From contig NZ_JAEUGD010000064.1 of NCBI RefSeq assembly GCF_016775155.1, forward strand, positions 319,430-383,429: a stretch of DNA of 64,000 bases, read 5' to 3'. A program made the translations under genes and the position numbers. Positions 25,719 to 34,447 of this stretch are shown piece by piece (position 1 is the stretch's first letter; every line of letters begins with the position of its first letter). This DNA comes from Fulvivirga marina (GTDB lineage: Bacteria > Bacteroidota > Bacteroidia > Cytophagales > Cyclobacteriaceae). The notes beneath the pieces are model-generated. The model was not told the DNA's origin, searched no databases, and saw nothing but the letters and a program-made list of their open reading frames with translations.

Positions 25719-26879
25719 ATGTCGGTTTGTAAAGTGTACGGGTGTTACTGTATTCAATTTTGTGAAATTAAGATATTAAAAGCATTGAGAGACTTACCCC
25801 TACTAGTACGAGTAACTACAATTCTCTTTCTGATGTTGATGGTTTTTGCCATTCTGATTATTGGAAGGGAATTCCTATATCCTATTTGTCTGGCTATTCT
25901 GTTTTCCTATTTGCTTTACCCCTTGGCTAATTTGTTGGAAAGGAGGAGGTTTCCCCGTGTCTTAGCCATTCTTATTTCCATTATTCTGGGTATGACGCTG
26001 ATTGGTGGCGCTATTTTCTTGCTCTATCAGCAAATGACGATTTTTATAAGTGATTTTCCTGAGTTAAAAGAGCAGGCTCTGTCTAATCTTGATCAACTTC
26101 AATTGCGCATTGATCAATGGATTGATAACGGCAATAGACAGGGGTGGTGGTTGCGTGAACGTATTTCTAATCTCAGCAACAATAGTGGAAATTTGATGAA
26201 CAAGGTGTTCAGTGCTACTACAGGTACCATTGTTAAGATGGGGTTACAGCCTGTATTTGTGTTTTTTATGCTTTATTATAGCGATCGCATTAAGAGTTTT
26301 ATTTTTATGGTCTGGGATTTTAATGACAGAGGCAGGTTAGTAATTATCCTCAAAGAAATATCAGAAATTACAAAAAATTACATTAGTGGGGTGTTTATCG
26401 TGGTATTTATCCTTTGCATTATTAACTCTCTGGGGCTGATGATAGTGGGGGTGGAGTATGCTATCATGTTTGGTATCCTGTCTGCCGTGATGAATTTTAT
26501 TCCATATTTCGGTACACTCATAGGTGCTGCATTTCCCTTGACTTTTACGTTGGTTTCAGATGAACCAGGCAATGCCATAGGAGTTATCATTCTTTTTTTG
26601 ATTATCCAGTTTACCGAGAATAACATCCTGACCCCTAATATTACAGGGGGACGTGTAGCTATTAACCCGTTGTTTACTATCCTGATCATTATAGCGGGTG
26701 GAATGATCTGGGGGGTGCCGGGCATGTTTATGAGTGTGCCCTATGCAGGAATGATCAAGGTAATTTGCAGGCATTATGAGCCACTGAAACCTATTGCTTT
26801 TCTGCTCTCCAGAAATAAAGGGTCTCAGCTGAGAAGTGGTTTAAAGGTTGTCAGGAAGGTGTTTGGGAAAAAGAACTGA
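25719..26879 (+). CDS. AI-2E-family (PerM/YdiK-type) membrane permease
   Basis: About 386 residues. Two N-terminal helices (TTILFLMLMVFAILIIGREF and the next), a soluble insert at 130-180, and a C-terminal bundle with the family signature FGILSAVMNFIPYFGTLIG and TPNITGGRVAINPLFTILI are visible. The family moves small molecules (AI-2, Na+/H+ or others), and the substrate here is unknown. The frame opens at 25623, but those first residues are unlike the family. The ATG at 25719 is chosen, and a TTG at 25785, right before RDLPLLVRVTT, may be the true start. Confidence 0.82.
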   Translation: MSVCKVYGCYCIQFCEIKILKALRDLPLLVRVTTILFLMLMVFAILIIGREFLYPICLAILFSYLLYPLANLLERRRFPRVLAILISIILGMTLIGGAIFLLYQQMTIFISDFPELKEQALSNLDQLQLRIDQWIDNGNRQGWWLRERISNLSNNSGNLMNKVFSATTGTIVKMGLQPVFVFFMLYYSDRIKSFIFMVWDFNDRGRLVIILKEISEITKNYISGVFIVVFILCIINSLGLMIVGVEYAIMFGILSAVMNFIPYFGTLIGAAFPLTFTLVSDEPGNAIGVIILFLIIQFTENNILTPNITGGRVAINPLFTILIIIAGGMIWGVPGMFMSVPYAGMIKVICRHYEPLKPIAFLLSRNKGSQLRSGLKVVRKVFGKKN

Positions 26880-26982
26880 TACAACCATCAAGGATTGCAG
26901 GTGGTGTGGCGGAGTGAGTAAAGGTTAGCCAACAAAGGAAGTGAGCCCGAAAGCTCAATAGCTTCCGGGGTTTTGGTCTGAT

Positions 26983-29900
26983 TTAAACCAATACTTTGCA
27001 GTGAATTGCTGGTATCTGCTTCATTTTCTGCATCATTTCATTGCTCGGGTTTACCTTATATTTTCGCGACATCATTTCTACAGAAATATTCTCCTTAACA
27101 TCTACTAAATTCATGTGAAGAGCACAATCACCTCTATACTGCCTGCATAGTTCTTCAAGGGTATTAATAATATTTTCGTTGATCTCGCTAAGGTTTATAT
27201 TGACCATAAGTCCCTTGGTGCGCTTGTCGCGAAGATCGTTAAGTAGCTCTATGCTGTGGATCTTAAATTCCAGACTCTTATCTCCCCATTTTCTTTCCAT
27301 AGCCCGGCCCTGTATAAAGAGGAACCAGCCCTGCATCAGGTATTCCTTGAACTTTATGTAGTCGTCACCAAAGAGGAAGAAAGTGAAGTTACCATTGTAA
27401 TCTTCCATAGTAAGTGTTCCAAATGGCTTTCCTCCTTTGGTTGTTCTATGTGCAAAACTGGAAACAACGCCTGCCAATTTGATTTCTTTGTTTTGAAGAG
27501 CAGAGAGATCGTTGAGGGCATTTAACTCCGCGTTGCAGAAACTGTCAATTTCGAATTTAAAATCATCCAGGGGATGCCCTGAAATGTAAAGTCCGACTAC
27601 ATCACGTTCAATGTTTAGTTTTTCTATTTCACCAAAAGGCTCCATGTAAGGTATCTTTGGCTTTGGGGTATCCACTCCAGTATCTCCACCAAAAAGGCTG
27701 GCCTGAGAACTCTCAGCCTCCATTTGCATTTTGTTGGCATACTTGATGACTTTCTCTATCAATGTCTGGTCATTTTCCGGAGCGTGGAGGTACTGGCGTC
27801 GGTGGAACTCTTCAAAACAGTCGAAAGCTCCTGACATAGCCAGACATTCAAATGTTTTTTTGTTTACCGTTCTTAAGTTGACTCTTTCCGCAAAGTCAAA
27901 AATATCTTTGTAATGACCATTGTTTTCTCTCTCTTCAATGATGTTTTCAACAGCGGCATCACCACTACCTTTGATAGCCCCAAGCCCGAAACGGATTTCA
28001 CCTTCAGGGTTAACAGCAAAGTTAACGGCTGATTCGTTTACGTGTGGTCCAAGTACTTTGATACCCAGACTTCGACATTCCTCCATGAAGAAAGTTACTT
28101 TCTCAATGTTGCTCTGGTTGTGTGTAAGTACAGCTGCCATATATTCGGCAGGGTAATGTGCCTTGAGGTACGCTGTTTGGTAAGCTACAAGTGAGTAGCA
28201 GGTAGAGTGAGATTTGTTGAAAGCATAAGCGGCAAAAGCTTCCCAGTCTTTCCAGACCTTGCCTAATATTTCAGGGTCGTGCCCTCTTTCCTTACCACCA
28301 TCAATGAATTTGGGCTTGAGTTTTTCTAGTAAGGCAAATATTTTCTTACCCATGGCCTTACGGAGAACGTCCGCATCACCTTTGGAGAAGCCTGCCAGTT
28401 TCTGTGACAGTAACATCACCTGCTCTTGGTAAACGGTAATGCCGTAGGTTTCTGCCAGATATTCTTCCATATCCTGGATGTCATAGGTGATTTCCTCGTC
28501 TCCATGTTTTCTGGCAATAAAGTTTGGGATATATTCCATGGGACCCGGTCTGTAGAGGGCGTTCATGGCTATCAGGTCTTCAAATTTATCAGGCTTTAGT
28601 GCCCGGAGGTGTTTCTGCATGCCCGGAGATTCAAACTGGAATGTACCGTTTGTTTCCCCGCGTTGATAAAGCTCGTATGTCTTTGGATCATCAAGTGGGA
28701 TAGCATCAATGTCAATATCTACATTATGACGCTTCTTTACATTGGCAATGGCAGACTTAATAATGGTGAGGGTTTTTAGACCCAAAAAGTCCATTTTAAG
28801 CATACCTGCGTCCTCTACCACGCTGTTGTCAAATTGCGTCACCAGCATTTCTGAGTCACGGGCGGTAGACACAGGAATAAATTTAGTCAGGTCGTCAGGT
28901 GTAATGATGACACCACAGGCGTGCGTACCAGTATTCCTTACAGAGCCTTCCAGGATCTTTGCCTGGTTCAGTACTTTGGCTTTTAAGTCATTGCCTCTGC
29001 GAAAATCTTCAAGTTCCTTAACTTCTCTAAAGGCTTTATCCAATGATGTTCCTGGTTTTTCAGGAATCAATTTGGCAAGATCGTTGGCTTCAGAAAGGGA
29101 GAGTTCCATTACCCGGGCTGCATCTCTGATAGAAGATTTTGCAGCCATGGTACCATAGGTGATGATCTGCGCTACCTGCTGCTTACCATATTTATTGATT
29201 ACATATTGAATAACCTTATCCCGTCCTTCATCATCAAAGTCAATATCAATATCGGGAAGTGAAACCCTGTCAGGGTTCAAAAAACGCTCAAAAAGGAGAT
29301 CATATGCAATTGGGTCAACGTTGGTGATTCCGATACAGTAGGCTACCGCTGATCCTGCAGCTGACCCCCGGCCAGGCCCTACGGAGACGCCTATTTCACG
29401 GGCTTTACTGGTGAAATCCTGAACAATGAGGAAGTATCCCGGATAACCAGTATTTCTGATAGTTTCCAGTTCAAAATCAAGGCGCTCCCTAATTTCGTCA
29501 GTAATTTCCGGATATCGCTTTTGGGCTCCTTCGTAAGTCAGGTGACGTAAAAAGGCGTTTTCACCTCTTTTTCCTCCATCTTTTTCATCCTCAGGGTCCT
29601 TAAACTCGTCAGGAATATTAAAGGCAGGAAGAAGTACATCGCGATCCAGCTTATAAACCTCTATTTTATCTACTAGCTCAGAAACGTTTTCAATGGCCTC
29701 AGGAATGTCACTAAAAAGGGTTTTCATTTCCTCCTGAGACTTGAAGTAGTATTCGTTATTCGGGAAGCCAAACCTGAAGCCCCTGCCTCTCCCAATAGGA
29801 GTAGACTTCATTTCTCCATCTTTTACGCAAAGTAGTACATCGTGGGCTTCCGCATCTTCCCTGCTGAGGTAGTAAACATCGTTCGCAGCAATTATTTTTA

Positions 29901-31230
29901 CATGGTACTTTCGTGCAAAGTCAAGCAGCACACTGTTTACCCGGTTTTCTTCTTCAAGTCCCTGGCCTACAATATCTCCGTGTCTGAGGAATTCTACATA
30001 AAAATCATCTTTAAATACTTCCAGGTACCACTGGAAGGCTTCCTCTGCCTGGTGCTCACCAACGTTCAGTATCAAGTAAGGAATTTCGCTATTCAGTCCA
30101 CCAGTCAATGCGATCACATCTTCTGAGTATTCCTTAATCAGATCTTTGTCGATACGTGGATAGATACCATATAAACCTTCGATATATGCCAAAGAGCTAA
30201 GTTTGGCGAGATTATGATAGCCATTTTTGTTTTTGGCGATCAGTATCTGGGTGAAGCGCTTGTCGGGGTTATCTTTTGTGAATTTCAGCTTTTTCCGTTC
30301 CTCAGCCACGAAAAACTCACAGCCGATTATAGGTTTAATTTCATTGTTCAAGGCTTCTCGAACAAATTTGAAGGCACCGAACATATTACCCAGGTCAGTT
30401 AGAGCAACCGCAGGCATGTTGTGTTCTTTGGCTTTTGCCACAAGGCCTTTGATGTCAGGTACAGCCTGTAGCACGGAGAACTGCGAGTGTACATGCAGGT
30501 GTGAGAAAGGGCTGTCTATTTTTTTTGCTGCTTCTTCATCGCCACCAAAGTTTACTGCTGATACCTCTTCTTTTTTGGCAAAATTGGCGTCGGCAAGTTT
30601 TGGGGCTTCGTAAGTGATCTCAGCGGTGTCTGTACCATCAAGTGGTTCTACTACCTTCTGCGTGATCAGCCCAAAGAAACATTTTGCAGTGGCGTCAACG
30701 TCATATGCAGCATCATGGGCATCGTTGAACTTAGAGCCAAACAGCTTTTCATGTAGCTCGATCAGCTTGGGAGCTTTTAGTCGCCCTCCTATACCACCCT
30801 GAAGCTGACAGAACTCTGTAGATACCTCAGCGGTATCTATTTTATTTTTCTCAAGCAGTCCGTGTCCTTGGTCACTTTGGCCAACCCTTACGTATTCCGT
30901 ACCTACAATGCGGTTGTCAAAGTCAATATTATGTCCAATAACTACTTGGGCGTTTTCCAGGTCTTTAGAAAATATATTTAGTACTTCCTCAAGTTTATGT
31001 CCCTCCTCCAGGGCGCGTTTTGTGGAGATACCGTGAACTTTTTCTGAATTATAGGGGATGGTAAAACCTTCTGGCTTTACTATGAAATTTTGACTTGAAA
31101 GCAGGTTACCCTTGTTGTCATGTAGTTGCCATGCTATCTGTACAAGTCTGGGCCAGTTGTCCAGATCTGTAATAGGGGCACTATAGTTATGAGGTAAACC
31201 GGTGGTTTCGGTATCAAAAATTAAATACAT
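26983..31230 (-). CDS. dnaE: DNA polymerase III alpha subunit fused to an N-terminal 3'-5' exonuclease
   Basis: A 1415-residue replicative polymerase. Residues 1-195 are a DEDDh exonuclease: FDTETTG (D6, E8), GHNIDFDN (D103), and HDAAYD (H172, D177). The PHP domain starts at about 242 (SHLHVHSQFS) but has D279-L280-G-N where metal-binding PHP domains have Asp-His. The catalytic palm shows GPGRGSAAGSAVAYC and LPDIDIDFDDEGRDK. The C-terminal OB fold (KLAGVVSSFAHRTTKGGKP) follows. This epsilon-alpha fusion is characteristic of Bacteroidota. The ATG at 31230 is preferred over an upstream ATG at 31287 because MYLIFDTETTG is the domain's natural start. Confidence 0.95.
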   Translation of the reverse strand: MYLIFDTETTGLPHNYSAPITDLDNWPRLVQIAWQLHDNKGNLLSSQNFIVKPEGFTIPYNSEKVHGISTKRALEEGHKLEEVLNIFSKDLENAQVVIGHNIDFDNRIVGTEYVRVGQSDQGHGLLEKNKIDTAEVSTEFCQLQGGIGGRLKAPKLIELHEKLFGSKFNDAHDAAYDVDATAKCFFGLITQKVVEPLDGTDTAEITYEAPKLADANFAKKEEVSAVNFGGDEEAAKKIDSPFSHLHVHSQFSVLQAVPDIKGLVAKAKEHNMPAVALTDLGNMFGAFKFVREALNNEIKPIIGCEFFVAEERKKLKFTKDNPDKRFTQILIAKNKNGYHNLAKLSSLAYIEGLYGIYPRIDKDLIKEYSEDVIALTGGLNSEIPYLILNVGEHQAEEAFQWYLEVFKDDFYVEFLRHGDIVGQGLEEENRVNSVLLDFARKYHVKIIAANDVYYLSREDAEAHDVLLCVKDGEMKSTPIGRGRGFRFGFPNNEYYFKSQEEMKTLFSDIPEAIENVSELVDKIEVYKLDRDVLLPAFNIPDEFKDPEDEKDGGKRGENAFLRHLTYEGAQKRYPEITDEIRERLDFELETIRNTGYPGYFLIVQDFTSKAREIGVSVGPGRGSAAGSAVAYCIGITNVDPIAYDLLFERFLNPDRVSLPDIDIDFDDEGRDKVIQYVINKYGKQQVAQIITYGTMAAKSSIRDAARVMELSLSEANDLAKLIPEKPGTSLDKAFREVKELEDFRRGNDLKAKVLNQAKILEGSVRNTGTHACGVIITPDDLTKFIPVSTARDSEMLVTQFDNSVVEDAGMLKMDFLGLKTLTIIKSAIANVKKRHNVDIDIDAIPLDDPKTYELYQRGETNGTFQFESPGMQKHLRALKPDKFEDLIAMNALYRPGPMEYIPNFIARKHGDEEITYDIQDMEEYLAETYGITVYQEQVMLLSQKLAGFSKGDADVLRKAMGKKIFALLEKLKPKFIDGGKERGHDPEILGKVWKDWEAFAAYAFNKSHSTCYSLVAYQTAYLKAHYPAEYMAAVLTHNQSNIEKVTFFMEECRSLGIKVLGPHVNESAVNFAVNPEGEIRFGLGAIKGSGDAAVENIIEERENNGHYKDIFDFAERVNLRTVNKKTFECLAMSGAFDCFEEFHRRQYLHAPENDQTLIEKVIKYANKMQMEAESSQASLFGGDTGVDTPKPKIPYMEPFGEIEKLNIERDVVGLYISGHPLDDFKFEIDSFCNAELNALNDLSALQNKEIKLAGVVSSFAHRTTKGGKPFGTLTMEDYNGNFTFFLFGDDYIKFKEYLMQGWFLFIQGRAMERKWGDKSLEFKIHSIELLNDLRDKRTKGLMVNINLSEINENIINTLEELCRQYRGDCALHMNLVDVKENISVEMMSRKYKVNPSNEMMQKMKQIPAIHCKVLV

Positions 31231-31481
31231 GCTGATATGCGAGTGGTTTGAAAAAAGACTATCAAAAATGATCTTCAAATATCGCAAAACTTCATGAGAA
31301 GAGCGGGGCTTAGGGAAAGGATTTTAATCCAAATTTTCAGATGTCTGGAATTATGGATGCAAAGCTCAACTTAGTTGATGGTGAATCGGTATCTACTGAT
31401 TTACAGGCAGGTGATGTGTCTAGCCCGACGGCAACGGTTGGAAGGTAATGACATGTGCAGTTGAGGAACTCCTTTTGGCAT
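31231..31481. other. Intergenic region between dnaE and the TonB receptor gene
   Basis: It should hold the dnaE promoter, but no full TTTG/TAnnTTTG pair is found. A 35-codon plus-strand frame at 31341-31448 has low-complexity composition and no start signal, and is not called. Confidence 0.4.
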
Positions 31482-31511
31482 AAAAAAAAGCTGCCCGCAT
31501 ATGCAGGCAGC
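31482..31511 (-). terminator. Terminator of the sigma-FecR-TonB receptor operon
   Basis: Stem GCTGCCCGCAT (31490-31500) with ATGCAGGCAGC (31501-31511). On the minus strand it is followed by eight T residues. It lies 40 nt after the receptor stop codon. Confidence 0.85.
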
Positions 31512-31551
31512 CCCAAAACAATAGTAGAAAAGAGTTTTGTGATATATATAT

Positions 31552-34347
31552 TTAGAACCTTACGTTCACAGCCAGGTTAAACATAGTACCTAATTGACTG
31601 AAGTGGTAGCCATCATAGGTCATTTGAGAGTAACGCTGGTTGAAAGTAATTAAGTTTGACTGTACTTTAGTCTGAGCAGGGTCAGCTAGTATAGCTTCTC
31701 CATTAGCATTCAAAGCAACAAATTCCCATTCAGGTAATACGTTGAATACGTTATTTACGTTGAAGGTAACATTGATCTTTTCAGAAGCTTTGTAATTAAC
31801 GCTCAAATCAGTCACAATTTTAGGAGCAAATTCTGTTTTCAGATCAGCGCTCATACCTTGCTGTCTGAAAGTAGTTTCTCCGAAATAGGTGTTGTTCAAA
31901 GCCAGGTTGAATTTACCTATGTCGTAATGAGCACCCAAGATCCATTTGGTTTTTGGTCTTGAAGTAAAGAATAATGCTTCCTGAGTCTCATTAACTACAG
32001 ACTGCTGTCCTTGCTCTACAATTGCAGGGTTGTTTACGGCTCCATCTCTTTCATTTTGGATAGTGTAATTACCAGACAGGTTGAAACCCAGCCTACCACT
32101 TCCAAGTGTTATGTTTTTGTAGTTAGCCACTACATCGATGCCGGAAGTACGCGTATCGATAGCGTTAACGAAGAAGCTTACATCTGAAAGGTTGTTGGCA
32201 GTTAGTAGAGCATCCAGTGGAGTAGTTCCAGACTCTGTAGGGCCAATCTCAGTACTTAATACAATTCTGTCTTTTACCTGGATGTTATAGTAGTCAACAG
32301 TGAAATCTAGTTTGCTGTTAACTTTAGAACCTAAACCAATAGTAAAGTTGGTTGATTTCTCGGCATCAAGTTGAGGAATACCTAATAACTTAGCCTGAGG
32401 AGATACGTTGTTCACTAAACCTCCAACCTGAATACCCTGACCAGGTACAAAGCTGTACTGTGCTTTCTGAGTGTAGATCTGATGTAGAGTAGGAGCTCTG
32501 AAACCAGTTGAAAGGGATGTTCTTAGCGTAAGCTTGTCATCAATCACTTTGTATCTTGAGCTTAATTTCCAAACAAAAGCATCTCCAAAGTCACTGTAGT
32601 TTTCTACACGTGCCGTACCGTTTAGTAAAAAGTCTTCAGTAATATCAAATGCGATGTCTAAGTAACCACCGAAGTTATAACGGTTGAATTTTCCTGAGTT
32701 TTCAGGCCTGTTACCTGCGAAAGAGTCAGCACCACCACCATCGTATGAAGCCAGCTCTCCTTCAATTACTTCAAAAGTCTCTGATCTGAACTCAGCACCA
32801 AAGGCAATACCCAACTGTTTGTTGATCACTCTTGAGATATCAAGGTTACCTACCATGTGAGAGAATCTTGTACCTCCCGGATCAAATGTAAGGGCACTGT
32901 TTTCTCGATATAGATTAACGCCTTGCTGAATTTCATCAGGGTCAACAATACCATTATTGTTCAGGTCGCCCAGATATGTTGGGGGTGAAAGTACAGTGTT
33001 TCTGTTGTGAGAGTTTCTTACGGTATAAGTTTGTTTATTGCCACCAGTAGTGAAACTCGCGTCATAGATCCAGTCATTCATTTTTGATTTGAAACCAACA
33101 GTAGCATTGTAGTCGTTCAGGTCACCATCAAACGTGGGTACATAACCAACATAAGAGCCATTAGGTCCATCAGGGAAAAAGTCTGCCAGGTAAGGAAAAT
33201 CATTAAGTGTTCTCCAGTAAGGAGTACGGTAGTTAGCGAAGCTGTTCACCTTTTTGTAAACATAAGCGGCGTTGAAGTACATGTTAGTAGATTCACTAAG
33301 ATCTAATCCACTGTTTACCAGGAATTTGGCTGCGGTAGTTTCAGGAGAACCGTTGATATTACCAGCATCAGGCTTAAGCGCCAAAAATGCCTGAACATCC
33401 TCGATGGGAGCGCCAAAATCTGCAGCTTCACCTTCTGCATCTACTGTACCTGGCCTGTTAGCGAGGTTTACTTTGGAAAGGTCAAGGGTATAGTTGATAA
33501 AACCTTTATTATCACCCAAGGTACTACCGTTGTTTAAAGCAACGCCTAACATTTCGCCGTCACCTTCAGAGGTTATACCTGTGCGCAGGGTTACATAGCC
33601 GCCATCAGCATCATCTTTAAGTACAATGTTCATTACACCGGCAATAGCATCAGAACCGTACTGAGCAGATGCACCGTCTCTCAATATCTCCACACGTTTG
33701 ATCGCATCCGTAGGGATGGCAGAGATATCAGCGCCGGTTTCACCTCTACCCGGAGAGGTTTGTGTATATAGCAGGGCACTCAGGTTTTTCCTTTTACCAT
33801 TGATAAGTATCAAAGTTCTGCTGGGGCCCATGTTTCTGATTTCATATGGATCAAGAAGCGAAGTAGCATCATTAACAGGGGTTTGAACCGTGTTAAATGA
33901 AGGTACTCTGTATTGCAGTGCTTTATCGAAAGTAGGTTGTCCTGTAGATAGCAACTCATCAGATTCCAGCATGTCTACTGGTAGAGGAGTGTCTGTAGAC
34001 GACCTGGGTGCGTTACGTGAACCTACTATCACAATGTCCTGTAGAGTTAATTGATCCTCTTCCATACTAACGTCCCATGTGACGGTCTCGCCTTCCGTCA
34101 AAGAAAATTCCTTAGTTTGAGAGATTAAACCAATATAACTGCTGGTTACATTGTGCGTACCAGCTGATAGATTAAGGGTATATTTACCGTTTATGTCGGT
34201 AGTTGTCCCTACGCCATCTGTTGTGCTGATAGTGGCACCAATAACCGGACCGTCGGATCCATTAACGGTCCCTTTAATAGTTTGCGCACTCGCCCATAGC
34301 GGGAGAATGAGCAGCATTAGTGAAAAAATGGTAATTTGTTTTTGCAT
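31552..34347 (-). CDS. TonB-dependent outer-membrane receptor with N-terminal carboxypeptidase-regulatory-like domain
   Basis: A 931-residue outer-membrane transporter. Signal peptide 1-21 (ending WASAQ), then a CarboxypepD_reg-like domain (TIKGTVNGSDGPVIGATIST, 23-105), a TonB-box-like DIVIVGSRN, and the plug (LILINGKRKN and VEILRDGASAQYGSDAIAGV). The 22-strand barrel ends in an aromatic residue (VNVRF). It has no STN signalling domain, unlike its neighbour, and shares with it the VGSRN...TPxPVD segment and plug sequence, so the two are paralogues. No SusD partner is present. The substrate is unknown. Confidence 0.9.
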   Translation of the reverse strand: MQKQITIFSLMLLILPLWASAQTIKGTVNGSDGPVIGATISTTDGVGTTTDINGKYTLNLSAGTHNVTSSYIGLISQTKEFSLTEGETVTWDVSMEEDQLTLQDIVIVGSRNAPRSSTDTPLPVDMLESDELLSTGQPTFDKALQYRVPSFNTVQTPVNDATSLLDPYEIRNMGPSRTLILINGKRKNLSALLYTQTSPGRGETGADISAIPTDAIKRVEILRDGASAQYGSDAIAGVMNIVLKDDADGGYVTLRTGITSEGDGEMLGVALNNGSTLGDNKGFINYTLDLSKVNLANRPGTVDAEGEAADFGAPIEDVQAFLALKPDAGNINGSPETTAAKFLVNSGLDLSESTNMYFNAAYVYKKVNSFANYRTPYWRTLNDFPYLADFFPDGPNGSYVGYVPTFDGDLNDYNATVGFKSKMNDWIYDASFTTGGNKQTYTVRNSHNRNTVLSPPTYLGDLNNNGIVDPDEIQQGVNLYRENSALTFDPGGTRFSHMVGNLDISRVINKQLGIAFGAEFRSETFEVIEGELASYDGGGADSFAGNRPENSGKFNRYNFGGYLDIAFDITEDFLLNGTARVENYSDFGDAFVWKLSSRYKVIDDKLTLRTSLSTGFRAPTLHQIYTQKAQYSFVPGQGIQVGGLVNNVSPQAKLLGIPQLDAEKSTNFTIGLGSKVNSKLDFTVDYYNIQVKDRIVLSTEIGPTESGTTPLDALLTANNLSDVSFFVNAIDTRTSGIDVVANYKNITLGSGRLGFNLSGNYTIQNERDGAVNNPAIVEQGQQSVVNETQEALFFTSRPKTKWILGAHYDIGKFNLALNNTYFGETTFRQQGMSADLKTEFAPKIVTDLSVNYKASEKINVTFNVNNVFNVLPEWEFVALNANGEAILADPAQTKVQSNLITFNQRYSQMTYDGYHFSQLGTMFNLAVNVRF

Positions 34348-34401
34348 GTAAATTAATTTATCGGTTTGACATTGGTTGCTTATTTATTAATAAAGAGTTT
34401 G

Positions 34402-34424
34402 GCCATTATACCCTGGATAATGGC
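34402..34424 (-). other. Intercistronic hairpin between the two receptor genes
   Basis: Perfect 8-bp stem GCCATTAT / ATAATGGC with a 7-nt loop, in the 100-nt gap between the two TonB receptor genes. On the minus strand the following CAAACTCTTT is not a strong U-run. It may therefore be a partial terminator or mRNA-processing element that sets different levels for the two receptors. Confidence 0.5.
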
Positions 34425-34447
34425 GCTTTTGTTTATGTTTCTGTGAT

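Noticed and set aside
26890-26960. Terminator between the permease and dnaE
   Set aside because: A nested GGAAG...CTTCC / GAGC...GCTC fold exists, but stems are short and the T-run is interrupted, so support is too weak.
31341-31448. 35-codon plus-strand frame between dnaE and the TonB receptor gene
   Set aside because: Composition is unlike the neighbours, there is no start signal, and it lies in the expected dnaE promoter region.
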